64,000 nt of DNA from Nostoc sp. NMS7 (GCF_017115085.1 NZ_JABXKJ010000206.1:1-64000), one strand, 5' to 3'; numbered from the stretch's first letter, positions 1 through 8,927 are shown. The notes: generated by a model not told the origin, from the letters alone. A program made the numbers and translations.

Positions 1-254
1 AGCTATGATTACCATCGCCTCCATTCTGTTATGGTTATAGTTTGAAAACACGCCCTAGTCTCTACAGTGGGGGATATGTTTTCACTCCTACGTCTGGAGG
101 ACAGGACTTGACGTTTTCTAGGGTACTGGCGCTCACCTGTAAGGTTATGAAGTTGTCATCTACAAGGGATTAAAGTGCGAACTCAACCCTTATGGATTAC
201 CCTGTAGAAGCCAGTCATCCCCCGATTGCTCGGTTTCGACTGAACGAATCGCAC
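1..254 (-). mobile_element. 5' end of a second group II intron, running off the left edge
   Basis: Read on the minus strand, the sequence starts at 254 with GTGCGATTCG, the GTGCG-type 5' boundary of group II introns. It then follows the 5' domain I of the intron at 38713-41197: both share GGTGAG-GCCAGTA-CCTAGAA, a GTGAAA-CAT-CCCC block and GAGACTAG in the same order, and the motif CCAT-AGGGTT nearer the start. The rest of the intron, including any reverse transcriptase and domains V/VI, lies beyond the window. It interrupts the tnpB relic after the conserved DRDINAA motif. The boundary and domain I similarity are seen directly; that the element is a complete intron is inferred. Confidence 0.72.
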
Positions 255-594
255 TTAGTAGCTGCATTTATGTCTCTATCGTGCTTAGTGTCGCAGTTGG
301 GGCCAGTCCAGCTACGCACATCTAGAGGCACACTACTAATTTGATTTAGGCATAGGTGACAAGTCTTACTTGAAGGGAAGAACCTGCTAACCTCTAGGTA
401 TGTCTTTCCCTGTTTTTCTGACTTGTATTTTAGTTGTCTGGTAAATTCTGACCAACCACAATCACTAATAGATGACGCTAAATTATGGTTCTTTATCAGG
501 TTTTTGACTGCCAAATTCTCGACAACGATGACTTGGTTTTCGTTCACCAGCTTGCGAGATAGTTTGTGTTGAAAATCCTTTATAGTGCGGGACT
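255..594 (-). pseudogene. tnpB: TnpB (IS200/IS605 family) C-terminal remnant
   Basis: TnpB is the RNA-guided nuclease carried by IS200/IS605 elements. The frame is open on the minus strand from about 594, reading RTIKDFQHKLSRKLVNENQ, then VVENLAVKNL with a RuvC-type Glu, a zinc ribbon and HDRDINAA with the last RuvC Asp. Everything upstream (N-terminal domain and RuvC-I) is missing. The zinc ribbon keeps CHLC but has WTGPNC where WTCPNC is usual, so one zinc ligand is lost. The 3' end is cut by a group II intron at 254. The ATG at 547 is internal and not a real start. Dead relic. Confidence 0.85.
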
Positions 595-3276
595 TCCGGC
601 AAAGAAAGTTAAAGGTAATGTGAACCAGAAAGTTAACCCGCGCTTGCGGTTAGTAATCACACCAATTTTACCGCCATGTGCCTTGATAACTTTGCGACAA
701 AGATACATTTTTAAGCCAATGCTTGTAGAACAAGAATCTTGGGGATCGCGGACATGCAGATCAAAGAGGCGATCGCACTCTAGTTTACTCATTACCACAC
801 CGTCATCTTGAATCTGAGTCCGAATCATTCCAGCTTCAACGGTGGCACTCAAAATAAAATTTAATCCTGGTGGATTATTTTGTAACCTATGTGTTATTAA
901 ATGTGCCAAAACTTTCTGCAACCGAGTCCCATCTGCCATTACTAACGGTAAATCTGCGGGAACCAAGTTCTTCAGAGTTGCTTGATTTTGTGTCAGCATG
1001 GGTTCCAACTGGGCGAATATTCCTCCCAGTAGGATGCTAAATTGCACAGGTTCGGGTTTGATCTCAATACCCTGTTTTTCACAAGAATTAATTTCTAGCA
1101 ATGAGTTAATCATCGTCAGTTGGTGATCGTTGCCTTGAATCATCCGCTCGATGATTGAGGGAGATACTGGAATTGGGGAAGGTGGGACCCCCTCTGGGGA
1201 TAAGGGGTAATGGGCATTGGGCATTGGGCATTGGGCATTGGGAGGAGATAAGGGAGATTCTTCAATAATTCTCCCTTGTCCGCCTTGTCCGCCTTGTCCG
1301 CCTTGTCCGCCATGTCCGCCATGTCCCCTTGTCCCCTTGTCCCCTTGTCCCACTCCCTGATTTAACAAATTCTTTAACACCATCAAGTTACCCATCACCG
1401 AAGTTCGTAAATCGTGGGCAACCGTGTGCAAAACAACATCTTTGACGCGATGCAATTTTTCTACTTCTTGCATTTTCTGCTGCAACTGTGCTGTCCGTTC
1501 TTGTACTTGGTGTTCTAAATTAGTGTTAAGTTCTGCTAGTTTTTGGTATATTTGGCTTTGCTGAATGGCGATCGCTACCTGTTCTGACATCTGCTGTAAC
1601 AAATCAATTTCTATGGGCTGCCAATGACGCGATCCTGAGCATTGATTGGCAATTAACGCCCCAAATAATTCGTTGTTTAACATAATTGGTACAGCCAAAG
1701 TAGCTTTCGATTGGAATTTTCGATAGTGTGCTTTTACTTTGGGAGATACTGATATTTTTGTTATATCTTCAACGACACGGACAAGATTATCTTTTAGTAA
1801 GTTTCTTAATTCTTGTAGATAAGCTTCATCATTAGTAGACCAACCTAAGATTGATGGATACTTGGGATCTACTGATTCGGCAAGAGTTCTGACTCCTAAA
1901 TTGGCATTATTTAAACCAATGAAAACTCGATCTGCTTGCAGAAATTGTCTGACTTCCGTGACGGTGGTTTGGAGAATTTGCTCTAAGTTAAGCGAAGAGC
2001 GAATTCGCACTAGGGTTTTTGCCAATAAGCGATCGCGTTCTCCACAAAGGCGTAATTGCGCTTCTACCTGTTTGCGTTCTGTAATGTCGTGATGGACTGC
2101 TAGGATGCTCTTGTTACCATCCAAATCAATGACTTCGGCTGAAACCAGCGTTGTAATTATCTCGCCAGACTTTTGCCGAAATTCAAATTCCAAGTTGCGA
2201 ACAACTCCTGTGGCTTGCAACTCCTCTAACAAATTCAGGCGATCGCGATCGCGTACCCAAAGATTTAACTCAAAAGAAGTTTTACCAATTACCTGATCTG
2301 GCTCATAACCTGAGAGTTTCACAAAACTGTCGTTAACTTCAATAAAGCGTCCTTCACTCAGCGTACTAATAGTAATTGAATCCGGGCTGCAACTAAAAGC
2401 TTTAGCAAATTTTTTGGCAAGATTTTGTAATTTGACTTCTGCTTGTTTGCGTTCGGTGATATCTCGGACAATTGCTAGTATCTCATCTTGACCACTCACT
2501 ACCAACCGCGCCTCATAATCTCTGACTCCCAAAGGCGTTGATAGTTGATATTCACAAGTTTGCAAAGTTCCAGAATCTAAAGTTTTAGCAATCGCTACTT
2601 GGCTAATCGCCGCAACATCACTGGGCAATAACTCCTGCAAATGTTTTCCAATTATTTCTTCTCTCGAAAGAGTGACATTTGCTCCCTGACCTTTCAAATC
2701 TAGATACTTACCATCGCGGCTGATGCGAAACATCAAATCCGGGATAGCATCCAAAATTGCTTTATACCGTGCCTCACTCTCTTGCAATTTTTCTTCTGCT
2801 TGTTTTCGCTCTGTAATATCCATAACCAAGCCATTCCAAAGAAAATCGCCTTCTGCTTGTAATTCCGGTTGCGAAGTACCTTGAATCCACTTAATGCCAC
2901 TAGGTGTAATTATCCGACCTTCCCAATGCCAAGGTGTAAGAGTGGTGCTACAAACAGCAATAGATTCTGCAAAAGCTTTTATATCTTGTGGATGAATCAG
3001 TTTGTATAGCACCTGGAAGTCTGTCTGTAAAGCTTCTGGTTCTAATTCATACAAATATTCACAACCAGAACTAACATAAGGGACAAACACAGAACCATCC
3101 TGCCGTTGCAGAACTTGAAAAATCACCCCTGGTAAATTGACCGCAAGTTTGGAGAGCAGGTTAATAGGCTCTTGCTGGCAATTTGGTGTATACAGCCATT
3201 TTACAACGGTTTCATCCACTCTTTGACCCTTTGATAGACAAGCTATTGATGTACAATAAAAAGCCAGAATAATCAA
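580..3276 (-). CDS. PAS/GAF sensor histidine kinase with a repeat-derived linker
   Basis: This 898-residue cytoplasmic-type sensor kinase has three PAS domains (about 45-160, 165-280 and 285-405), each followed by a DITERKQ hinge, then a GAF domain (about 420-580), a coiled coil and a histidine phosphoacceptor motif VAHDLRTS with His near residue 621. The catalytic ATPase domain (about 760-890) is degenerate: the N box reads HLITHRLQNN and the G1 box DDGVVM, so kinase activity is doubtful. Residues about 642-700 are low complexity, encoded by tandem DNA repeats. The last six residues (AGSPAL) are encoded by tnpB relic DNA, so the original C-terminus was replaced. The ATG at 3276 gives an odd hydrophobic start; a GTG at 3219 is an alternative. 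No response regulator is adjacent. Confidence 0.85.
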   Translation of the reverse strand: MIILAFYCTSIACLSKGQRVDETVVKWLYTPNCQQEPINLLSKLAVNLPGVIFQVLQRQDGSVFVPYVSSGCEYLYELEPEALQTDFQVLYKLIHPQDIKAFAESIAVCSTTLTPWHWEGRIITPSGIKWIQGTSQPELQAEGDFLWNGLVMDITERKQAEEKLQESEARYKAILDAIPDLMFRISRDGKYLDLKGQGANVTLSREEIIGKHLQELLPSDVAAISQVAIAKTLDSGTLQTCEYQLSTPLGVRDYEARLVVSGQDEILAIVRDITERKQAEVKLQNLAKKFAKAFSCSPDSITISTLSEGRFIEVNDSFVKLSGYEPDQVIGKTSFELNLWVRDRDRLNLLEELQATGVVRNLEFEFRQKSGEIITTLVSAEVIDLDGNKSILAVHHDITERKQVEAQLRLCGERDRLLAKTLVRIRSSLNLEQILQTTVTEVRQFLQADRVFIGLNNANLGVRTLAESVDPKYPSILGWSTNDEAYLQELRNLLKDNLVRVVEDITKISVSPKVKAHYRKFQSKATLAVPIMLNNELFGALIANQCSGSRHWQPIEIDLLQQMSEQVAIAIQQSQIYQKLAELNTNLEHQVQERTAQLQQKMQEVEKLHRVKDVVLHTVAHDLRTSVMGNLMVLKNLLNQGVGQGDKGTRGHGGHGGQGGQGGQGGQGRIIEESPLSPPNAQCPMPNAHYPLSPEGVPPSPIPVSPSIIERMIQGNDHQLTMINSLLEINSCEKQGIEIKPEPVQFSILLGGIFAQLEPMLTQNQATLKNLVPADLPLVMADGTRLQKVLAHLITHRLQNNPPGLNFILSATVEAGMIRTQIQDDGVVMSKLECDRLFDLHVRDPQDSCSTSIGLKMYLCRKVIKAHGGKIGVITNRKRGLTFWFTLPLTFFAGSPAL
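1170..1352. repeat. Tandem repeats inside the kinase gene
   Basis: On the plus strand about four copies of the 9-mer TTGTCCGCC lead into CATGTCCGC and CCTTGTCCC variants (about 1276-1352). Nearby, GGGCATTG is repeated about four times (1212-1243). Both are typical of Nostoc intergenic repeats, yet here they stay in frame and encode a Gly/His/Gln-rich and then a Pro-rich linker between the phosphoacceptor helix and the ATPase domain. Confidence 0.85.
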
Positions 3277-3572
3277 TTTAACAGTTTTGATTCTGTAGGC
3301 TTAATCGCTAACAGAAGCAAAACAGTACCTTATTTCAGAGTAGATCGTGAGCAGGCGATCGCATTCACCCAATCGGGTGAACCATTTGTCAGGGGGAGAA
3401 TCAGTTGAGGATTGCGATAGTAGTCCATCAAGCTAAGGAAAACTTGGTACGTAGTAAGCACAAAGTATGCTTAACACAAGGACTAAAGTCCTAACTACAA
3501 ACTTATTTACCCAGCATAGTAGACTTGACAGACTACTAAAATAGAGATATTGCTTCCATCCAAACTGATAAC

Positions 3573-4160
3573 ATGAATACTACCACCGTCAGTTTACCTC
3601 CTACCCTGGAATTAAATATCGACTTGACTGACGAGCAATTTTTTCAGCTTTGTCAAAATAATCGAGACTTAAAGTTTGAGCGGACAGCTTCAGGGGAATT
3701 AATTATTATGCCACCTACGGGGAGTAGTACTAGTGACCGTAATGCCGATTTCACTTATCAATTAAGAGCTTGGAGTCGTCAAAATCAGCTAGGGAAATCC
3801 TTTGACTCTTCTGGTGGTTTCAAACTTCCCAATGGTGCAGAGCGTTCTCCAGATGCGTCTTGGGTGAAAATGGAACGGTGGAATGCTTTGGGCGAAGCAG
3901 AAAAAGAAAGATTTGCTCCTTTGTGTCCCGATTTTGTGGTTGAGTTAATGTCTCCGAGTGATTCCTTAGAAAAAACGCGAGCCAAAATGAGGGAATACAT
4001 GGAGAATGGCGCAAGATTGGGCTGGTTAATTAATAGAAGACAGCAGCAGGTAGAAATTTATCGTCCCAATCGAGAAGTTGAGATTTTACAAAGTCCTAAA
4101 ACTCTATCGGGAGAAGATGTTTTGCCAGGATTTGTTTTAGATTTGGCGGAAATTTTGTGA
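3573..4160 (+). CDS. Uma2 family (DUF820) putative restriction-like endonuclease
   Basis: At 195 residues this has the usual length of Uma2/DUF820 proteins, which carry a PD-(D/E)XK nuclease fold and are greatly expanded in cyanobacteria. Visible hallmarks are the N-terminal LTDEQFFQLCQNN, the GELIIMPPTG strand, RSPDASWV with the putative catalytic Asp, and DFVVELMSPSDSLEKTRAKMREYMENG with the Glu. The function in cells is unknown; many family members look mobile. It stands alone, with a perfect hairpin 36 bases after the stop. Start chosen at the only ATG before the conserved N-terminal helix. Confidence 0.9.
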   Translation: MNTTTVSLPPTLELNIDLTDEQFFQLCQNNRDLKFERTASGELIIMPPTGSSTSDRNADFTYQLRAWSRQNQLGKSFDSSGGFKLPNGAERSPDASWVKMERWNALGEAEKERFAPLCPDFVVELMSPSDSLEKTRAKMREYMENGARLGWLINRRQQQVEIYRPNREVEILQSPKTLSGEDVLPGFVLDLAEIL

Positions 4161-4195
4161 GTAATTGCCTACTCGGGATTATTCCTGAGAAACAA

Positions 4196-4226
4196 GATCC
4201 CCGACTTCTTAAAGAAGTCGGGGATC
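4196..4226. terminator. Perfect palindrome, terminator-like dispersed repeat
   Basis: Two 15-base arms, GATCCCCGACTTCTT and its exact complement, are separated by a single A. The position just after the Uma2 gene fits a terminator, but there is no T run. The same palindrome type is a dispersed repeat in Nostoc-like genomes (from memory). Confidence 0.6.
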
Positions 4227-4386
4227 TGCGGGTTGCAATTCTCATACGTAGAAATCAAGTTTGATCGCAACAATTAGATAGAAAGTAGTTTATCGATACA
4301 TTTAATCTAGTTTTACCTAAAGACAGAAACTAATAATAGACATCTCCAAAGTGGGGATACTTTGCAATACATCCAAGGAGATATAA

Positions 4387-5499
4387 ATGCAATTACAACA
4401 GACACAACTTTTAGACAAAACCCTTTGGGAAGCAGTTCTCAATCGAGATCCCACTTTTGAAGGTAAGCTTTTCTACGGTGTTCGCTCTACGCGCATTTAT
4501 TGCCGACCGATTTGCCCTAGTCGCAGACCAAATCGCAATCAAGTTTGTTTCTTCCAATCGGCACAAGAGGCTGAAATTGCAGGTTTTCGACCTTGTAAGC
4601 GCTGTCAGCCACAATCTGAAACAGTTCCAAATCCGGCTAAGGCGAAAGTTTTAGCAGCATGTCGATACATTGAAGCACAAGGCGATCGCATCCCAACCCT
4701 CTCAGAATTATGCTCTCAGGTGGGAATGAGTCCCAGTTATCTCCAAAGAATATTTAAGCAAATAATTGGCGTATCCCCTTTTCAATATGCAGATGCGCTG
4801 CGTAGCCAACGATTAAAGCAGCGTCTCCAGAAAGGAGAGGAAATTGCTAATGCAGTTTACGACACGGGGTATGGTTCAAGTAGTCAACTGTATGAGAAAG
4901 CACCTAAACAATTGGGAATGACACCAAAGACTTACCAACAAGCTGGAAAAACAATCAGCATTGTCTATGCGATCGCTCCATGTCAACTAGGATATTTGCT
5001 TGTGGCAACAACAGAAAAGGGTATCTGTGCCGTTAAACTAGGTGATGAAGCAGACAAGCTTGAACACACTTTGAACCAGGAATTTCACCAAGCGCAGATC
5101 AGGCGTGATGATCACACACACAAAGACTGGATACAAGCAATCCTCAACTTTATTGCCGGAGGCGAAGCACATCTTGATTTACCAGTTGATGTCCGTGGGA
5201 CAGCATTTCAGAAACAGGTTTGGGAAGCATTACAGAAAATTCCCTATGGCGAAACTCGCACCTATACCGATATCGCCCATGATATTGCCAAGCCGCACGC
5301 AGTCCGCGCGGTGGGAAATGCTTGTGGAGCTAATCCGATCGCGCTGATTGTACCATGTCACCGTGTCTTGCGAACTGATGGCAGTCTTGGTGGTTATCAC
5401 TGGGGAATTGAGCGCAAACAAAAACTGCTTATACAAGAATCAACCCCAAAGGGGAATTCAAAATTCAAAATTCAAAATTCAAAATTACAATTCCCATAA
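4387..5499 (+). CDS. ada: Ada: AraC-type activator / methylated-DNA-protein cysteine methyltransferase
   Basis: This 370-residue protein repairs alkylated DNA and senses the damage. Order of domains: Ada zinc/methyl-acceptor domain (about 10-75, with YCRPICPSR and FRPCKRCQP supplying the cysteines), an AraC helix-turn-helix (about 85-180), then the O6-alkylguanine transferase domain ending in PCHRVLRTDGSLGGYHWG with the acceptor Cys near residue 324. In the known pathway, methyl transfer to the N-terminal Cys turns Ada into an activator of alkylation-repair genes; the glycosylase 52 bases downstream fits that regulon. The start has an AGGAG about 6 bases upstream. The last ~14 residues (after PKGNS) are encoded by an AATTCAAA tandem repeat and look added. 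Confidence 0.95.
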   Translation: MQLQQTQLLDKTLWEAVLNRDPTFEGKLFYGVRSTRIYCRPICPSRRPNRNQVCFFQSAQEAEIAGFRPCKRCQPQSETVPNPAKAKVLAACRYIEAQGDRIPTLSELCSQVGMSPSYLQRIFKQIIGVSPFQYADALRSQRLKQRLQKGEEIANAVYDTGYGSSSQLYEKAPKQLGMTPKTYQQAGKTISIVYAIAPCQLGYLLVATTEKGICAVKLGDEADKLEHTLNQEFHQAQIRRDDHTHKDWIQAILNFIAGGEAHLDLPVDVRGTAFQKQVWEALQKIPYGETRTYTDIAHDIAKPHAVRAVGNACGANPIALIVPCHRVLRTDGSLGGYHWGIERKQKLLIQESTPKGNSKFKIQNSKLQFP

Positions 5500-5551
5500 A
5501 TCAATTCACTTGCTCTGTATCCTATTCTTTTTAGGTTGAAATTTCTTAAAG

Positions 5552-6214
5552 ATGACATTGGAAGAAACAGCCGCACAAACGCCTGAACTAGAATCGTTGA
5601 CTGAAGAAAATCTGAGCCGTGGTTTAATGGTGCTTGCCAATCTTGACAGCGATTTAGCTCGGATTTTAGAAACACTGGGACCTCCACCAATATGGTCAAG
5701 AGAACCAGGTTTTGCAACCCTGTTGTGCATCATTCTGGAACAACAAGTTTCCGTAGCGGCTGCAAGGGCTGTATTTAGCCGACTATGTGGGGTTGTTGTA
5801 ACTCTGACGCCAGAAAACTTTCTGAGATTGGATGATGTTCAATTAAGAGAGATTGGATTCAGTCGCCAAAAGATTCTATACTGTCGTGGATTGGCTCAGG
5901 CGATCGCAACTGATCAGCTTGACTTAACCAAGCTGGAAAAAATGAATGAAACTGCGATCAGAACTGAGTTAAAGTGCCTCAAAGGTATAGGAGACTGGAC
6001 AGTTGATATTTATTTGCTAATGGCGCTGCAACGTCCTGATGTCTTTCCTAAAGGCGATTTAGCGATCGCGATCGCTTTCCAAAAACTCAAAAACTTGGCG
6101 ACGCGTCCAACACCAGTCCAACTGGAAGCAATGACACAGCACTGGCGACCGTGGCGAGCGATCGGTGCAAGACTTTTATGGCACTATTACCTGAGTAATC
6201 CCAATTCTCCCTAA
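5552..6214 (+). CDS. DNA-3-methyladenine glycosylase II (AlkA-type, HhH-GPD)
   Basis: This is a base-excision repair glycosylase that removes alkylated purines. At 220 residues it consists of the HhH-GPD core only and lacks the N-terminal domain of E. coli AlkA. Visible are the early ILEQQVSVAAARAVF helix, the hairpin LKGIGDWTVDIYLLMAL, and FPKGDLAI carrying the catalytic Asp position. It lies 52 bases after ada in the same direction and probably shares its transcript, giving a compact alkylation-response unit. After the stop a palindrome around 6231-6256 could end transcription. Confidence 0.9.
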   Translation: MTLEETAAQTPELESLTEENLSRGLMVLANLDSDLARILETLGPPPIWSREPGFATLLCIILEQQVSVAAARAVFSRLCGVVVTLTPENFLRLDDVQLREIGFSRQKILYCRGLAQAIATDQLDLTKLEKMNETAIRTELKCLKGIGDWTVDIYLLMALQRPDVFPKGDLAIAIAFQKLKNLATRPTPVQLEAMTQHWRPWRAIGARLLWHYYLSNPNSP

Positions 6215-7161
6215 ACTTGCAATGATTGCTCCTTCTCCCAGATTTGGGAGAAAAGGAGCCAGAATTTCAAAGTTCCTCTCCCCAGATATGGGAGAGGGAT
6301 TTAGTATTTGATTTTTGAAATGCACGTAGTGAACCCTCTAGGCTAAAATAGTGGATTAGACGTAGGTTGGGTGGAGCGGAGCGCAACCCAACTGATTATC
6401 AGGATGTTGGGTTACGCAAAGCCTCCAACGCCACTTGCTACAACGCGGGAAACCCGCGCAACGCAGTGGCTCCCCAACCGACAATTTTTTTGCAACATTC
6501 TAGCCAAGAGGGTCTACTACAAGACTACCGAGATTTTTTCAGAAATCAAATATGATTCCTATATTTAGCAATTTCTACTAAATAATCTCTGCAATCTAGC
6601 GTTAATACCTCCATGCAATTTCCAGAAGATGGCAATAATTTGTGCATCAAAACTAATCGCTACGGAATTAACTAATTTAAGAACATTGTCCTGATGACTC
6701 ATTCATACCACGAGACAGATGTTTTTTAGATGTATATATGCATTTAAAGTTGGACATAAGTATCTATAGCATAGCAATAAGTTAAAAACTACAGATTAAA
6801 GGTTTTGTGACTTACGTATAGATGCTTGTATGTTCAGGCAATGCTGCCAGAACAACTATGTCGAACAGGAATGCCTATCGGAGAATCTGCAATGTCTTAT
6901 GGAATCTGAGAACAAACTAAAAAAGTGGCTTTTTATAAGTTAATAGTACTAAGGGTATTTTCATAAATAACTTTATATCTTTTGGCATCTTCTTTAATTT
7001 TACTGCCTGCAAATTTTATCAATAACAATTTATGTACAGCTATTATTTAATACTGCCACTGTGATGCCCGATTACCTTACTTCAGCAAGATGTGCGCTCA
7101 CTATCTCAACCACTATAATATTTATTAAATGGAAATTCTAGTTGACTTAATGAGGTAACTA
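6215..7161. other. Intergenic region with palindromic repeats, no gene seen
   Basis: The first third holds short palindromes: CTTCTCCCAGATTTGGGAGAA near 6232, GTTGGGT with AACCCAAC (6365-6392), and CCACT...CGCGGG-AAA-CCCGCG...AGTGG (6431-6469). The remainder, about 6500-7160, is AT-rich with no open frame of substance and no RNA gene that I recognise. The promoter of the small HMA gene must lie at its end; GAGGT at 7152 serves as its ribosome site. Confidence 0.6.
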
Positions 7162-7362
7162 ATGGCAATTAAATTGAAAGTTCCGAATATTAAAGGTGAT
7201 GACTGTGCCAAGAAAATAACTAAATCTATTCAGACTATGGAATCTGATGCCAAAGTAAATGTTGACGTTAATGCTAAAACCGTAACTGTGGAATCTGCGG
7301 CTTCTGAAGAGTCAATTAAACAGATAGTGCAATCTGCTGGTTATACTATAGAGGGTTATTAA
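7162..7362 (+). CDS. HMA-like small protein lacking one metal-binding cysteine
   Basis: At 66 residues this is a single heavy-metal-associated (ferredoxin-like) domain: beta strand IKLKVPNI, loop, helix KKITKSIQTM, strands KVNVDVNAKTVTVES, second helix and a final AGYTIEGY. Active copper chaperones have CxxC in the first loop. Here the loop reads IKGDDCAKK, so only the second Cys remains and the first is Gly. Metal transfer of the Atx1 type is therefore unlikely, though a single-Cys or protein-interaction role is possible. A GAGGT ribosome site lies about 6 bases before ATG. It stands alone, followed by two hairpins. Confidence 0.85.
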   Translation: MAIKLKVPNIKGDDCAKKITKSIQTMESDAKVNVDVNAKTVTVESAASEESIKQIVQSAGYTIEGY

Positions 7363-7368
7363 TTATTT

Positions 7369-7396
7369 CATCTAAATTTCTCACGAGATTTAGATG
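7369..7396 (+). terminator. Hairpin after the HMA-like gene
   Basis: Arms CATCTAAAT and ATTTAGATG flank a 10-base loop, starting six bases after the stop codon. A second hairpin at 7429-7458 (AATATTCGCCCG against CGGGCGGAATATT, one bulged G) follows and probably completes termination. Confidence 0.55.
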
Positions 7397-7570
7397 AGGT
7401 AGTTTAACCGACACAATTGCTTAATCATAATATTCGCCCGTTTTTCGGGCGGAATATTACCAAATTAGTCTAGTCGATAAAAATAAAAATAGTCCAGTTT
7501 CAGATATCGTAAATTGGTTAAATACCAGAACTGGCGATCGCGGGTGCAAGATATTTATCTTGATGTCAGC

Positions 7571-7647
7571 AAGGGGGCTATTGGGGCAATTCATGAATTG
7601 CCCCAACCTAAAAATCATTCTTTTCAGTTATTGTTTGCGTAAGTCCT
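7571..7647. repeat. Partial copy of the AGGACTTACGCA repeat family
   Basis: It has the core palindrome GGGGCAATTCATGAATTGCCCC and one terminal arm TTGCGTAAGTCCT (ending at 7647), which abuts the dapF stop codon. The opposite arm is missing. Fuller copies lie at 35175-35286, 41457-41548 and 55474-55585. Confidence 0.75.
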
Positions 7648-7648
7648 G

Positions 7649-8500
7649 TTATAAACAGTTCGCATATTTCCCAGTGAATACCCTCTGGGCTGGGCCTGTC
7701 ATGTAAACCCGTTGGTCTACTTCTGACCATTCAATTTGCAATGGTCCACCTGGTAATTCGATCGTGGCGGCGCGATCGCATTTTCCAGTCAATACTCCAG
7801 CTACCAAGGAAGCACAAGCACCAGTCCCGCAAGCTAATGTAATCCCAGCGCCTCGTTCCCATACCCGCATTTTCAAATAGTCACGGCGTACCACTTGGAT
7901 AAATTCGGTATTTATGCGTTGGGGAAAAGCTGGGTGATGCTCAAATTTTGGGCCGATGGTTTCTAGCTCAATTGCTGCTACATCTTCTACAAAAGTGATG
8001 CAGTGGGGATTTCCCATACTTACACAAGTTACTTCCCAAGTTTGCCCCGCCACCTCCAACGGCTGAGAAATTACTTTTTCTTGGGCGGGTGCAAGAGTGG
8101 TGGGAATTTCGCCAGCGAGTAACCTGGGTAAACCCATATCCACCTTTACCAGACCATCAGATATGAGTTGGGGAATCATCACACCAGCTAAGGTATGAAT
8201 GCGATATAAGTCTTTATTCCGGGATTCGCCTTCTAAGTCTGCTAAAAAGCCAGCTAAACAGCGAATGCCATTACCACACATTTCTGGTTCAGAGCCATCG
8301 GAATTAAAAATCCGCATGGTGTAGTCAGTGCCATTTTCTCCAGGTAGGGCAAAAATGACACCATCAGCACCGATACCAAAGTGGCGATCGCACAACTGGA
8401 TAGCTTGCTCTGGCGTGACTACAGGCACAGATGAGGAGCGATTGTCAATCAGAATAAAGTCGTTGCCTAGACCATGATACTTAGTAAATTCGATTGCCAT
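7649..8500 (-). CDS. dapF: Diaminopimelate epimerase
   Basis: DapF interconverts LL- and meso-diaminopimelate in lysine and peptidoglycan synthesis in the cytoplasm, without a cofactor. The 283-residue length is normal. Both catalytic cysteines are present in their motifs, MCGNGIRC near residue 75 and ACGTGACAS near residue 225, together with YHGLGNDF at the N-terminus. It is transcribed divergently from hfq with 69 bases between the two start codons, an arrangement I recall as conserved in cyanobacteria. The stop codon directly abuts a repeat element. Confidence 0.97.
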   Translation of the reverse strand: MAIEFTKYHGLGNDFILIDNRSSSVPVVTPEQAIQLCDRHFGIGADGVIFALPGENGTDYTMRIFNSDGSEPEMCGNGIRCLAGFLADLEGESRNKDLYRIHTLAGVMIPQLISDGLVKVDMGLPRLLAGEIPTTLAPAQEKVISQPLEVAGQTWEVTCVSMGNPHCITFVEDVAAIELETIGPKFEHHPAFPQRINTEFIQVVRRDYLKMRVWERGAGITLACGTGACASLVAGVLTGKCDRAATIELPGGPLQIEWSEVDQRVYMTGPAQRVFTGKYANCL

Positions 8501-8569
8501 TTCCTTAAGGATGAATTATCAAGGATTAGTTACTCTTTATTTTGCCTTGTAGGTTTATCTTTACTAAAA

Positions 8570-8803
8570 ATGCTTACCGAATTTGACACCACTTTACCTA
8601 GTATTAGACAAGTTCAAAATCTGATTAAACAAACAATGTCAGTGGAGTTCAAGCTGCTGACTGGTGATTTAATCACAGGAAAGGTTTTATGGCAAGATCC
8701 ACACTGTATCTGTATTGCTGATGAAAACAGTCAGCAAACCACTGTTTGGAAACATGCGATCGCTTATATTAAACCAAAAACGAGTGAAGTAAGTAAGGAG
8801 TGA
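8570..8803 (+). CDS. hfq: Cyanobacterial Hfq-like protein
   Basis: This is a 77-residue Sm-fold protein. Cyanobacterial Hfq is divergent: it does not bind RNA like the enterobacterial protein, and in Synechocystis it acts with the type IV pilus motor to support motility and transformation (known from the literature). Seen here are MLTEFDTTLPS, the Sm1-like VEFKLLTGDLITGKVLWQDPHCICIAD and an AIAYIKP Sm2 strand. I chose the ATG at 8570 because family proteins begin MLTEFDT; an upstream in-frame ATG at 8474 would add 32 residues overlapping dapF. The promoter must lie in the 69-base gap shared with dapF. Confidence 0.88.
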   Translation: MLTEFDTTLPSIRQVQNLIKQTMSVEFKLLTGDLITGKVLWQDPHCICIADENSQQTTVWKHAIAYIKPKTSEVSKE

Positions 8804-8849
8804 GGAGTTAAAACTCACAACTCAGGGTAAGACCTGCGGTGGTCACTGA

Positions 8850-8927
8850 GCCTTGCCGTACCACTTCGTGGAAGCAAGCTACGCGCAGCGCGATGCCCTG
8901 AGCTTGCCGAAGGGTCTCGTAGAGAAG
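8850..8927. repeat. Dispersed repeat, GTACCACTTCGTGGAAGC type
   Basis: The segment combines CCGTACCACTTCGTGGAAGC, AAGCTACGCGCAGCG, CCCTGAGCTTGCCGAAGGG and TCTCGTAGAGAAG, modules that recur at 9921-10002, 12486-12530, 42971-43000 and 59861-59915. Several are short palindromes. It fills the gap between hfq and the next gene pair. Confidence 0.8.

Noticed and set aside
1..254. Region as the omega-RNA/right end of the IS200/IS605 element
   Set aside because: The GTGCG boundary and domain I similarity to the other intron explain it better.
1140..1322. 60-codon minus-strand frame with MADMADKADKADK
   Set aside because: It is an alternative-frame reading of the tandem repeats in the kinase gene.
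6367..6568. Two overlapping 62-65 codon frames
   Set aside because: They read through GTTGGGT/AACCCAAC and CGCGGG palindromic repeats; no protein-like pattern.
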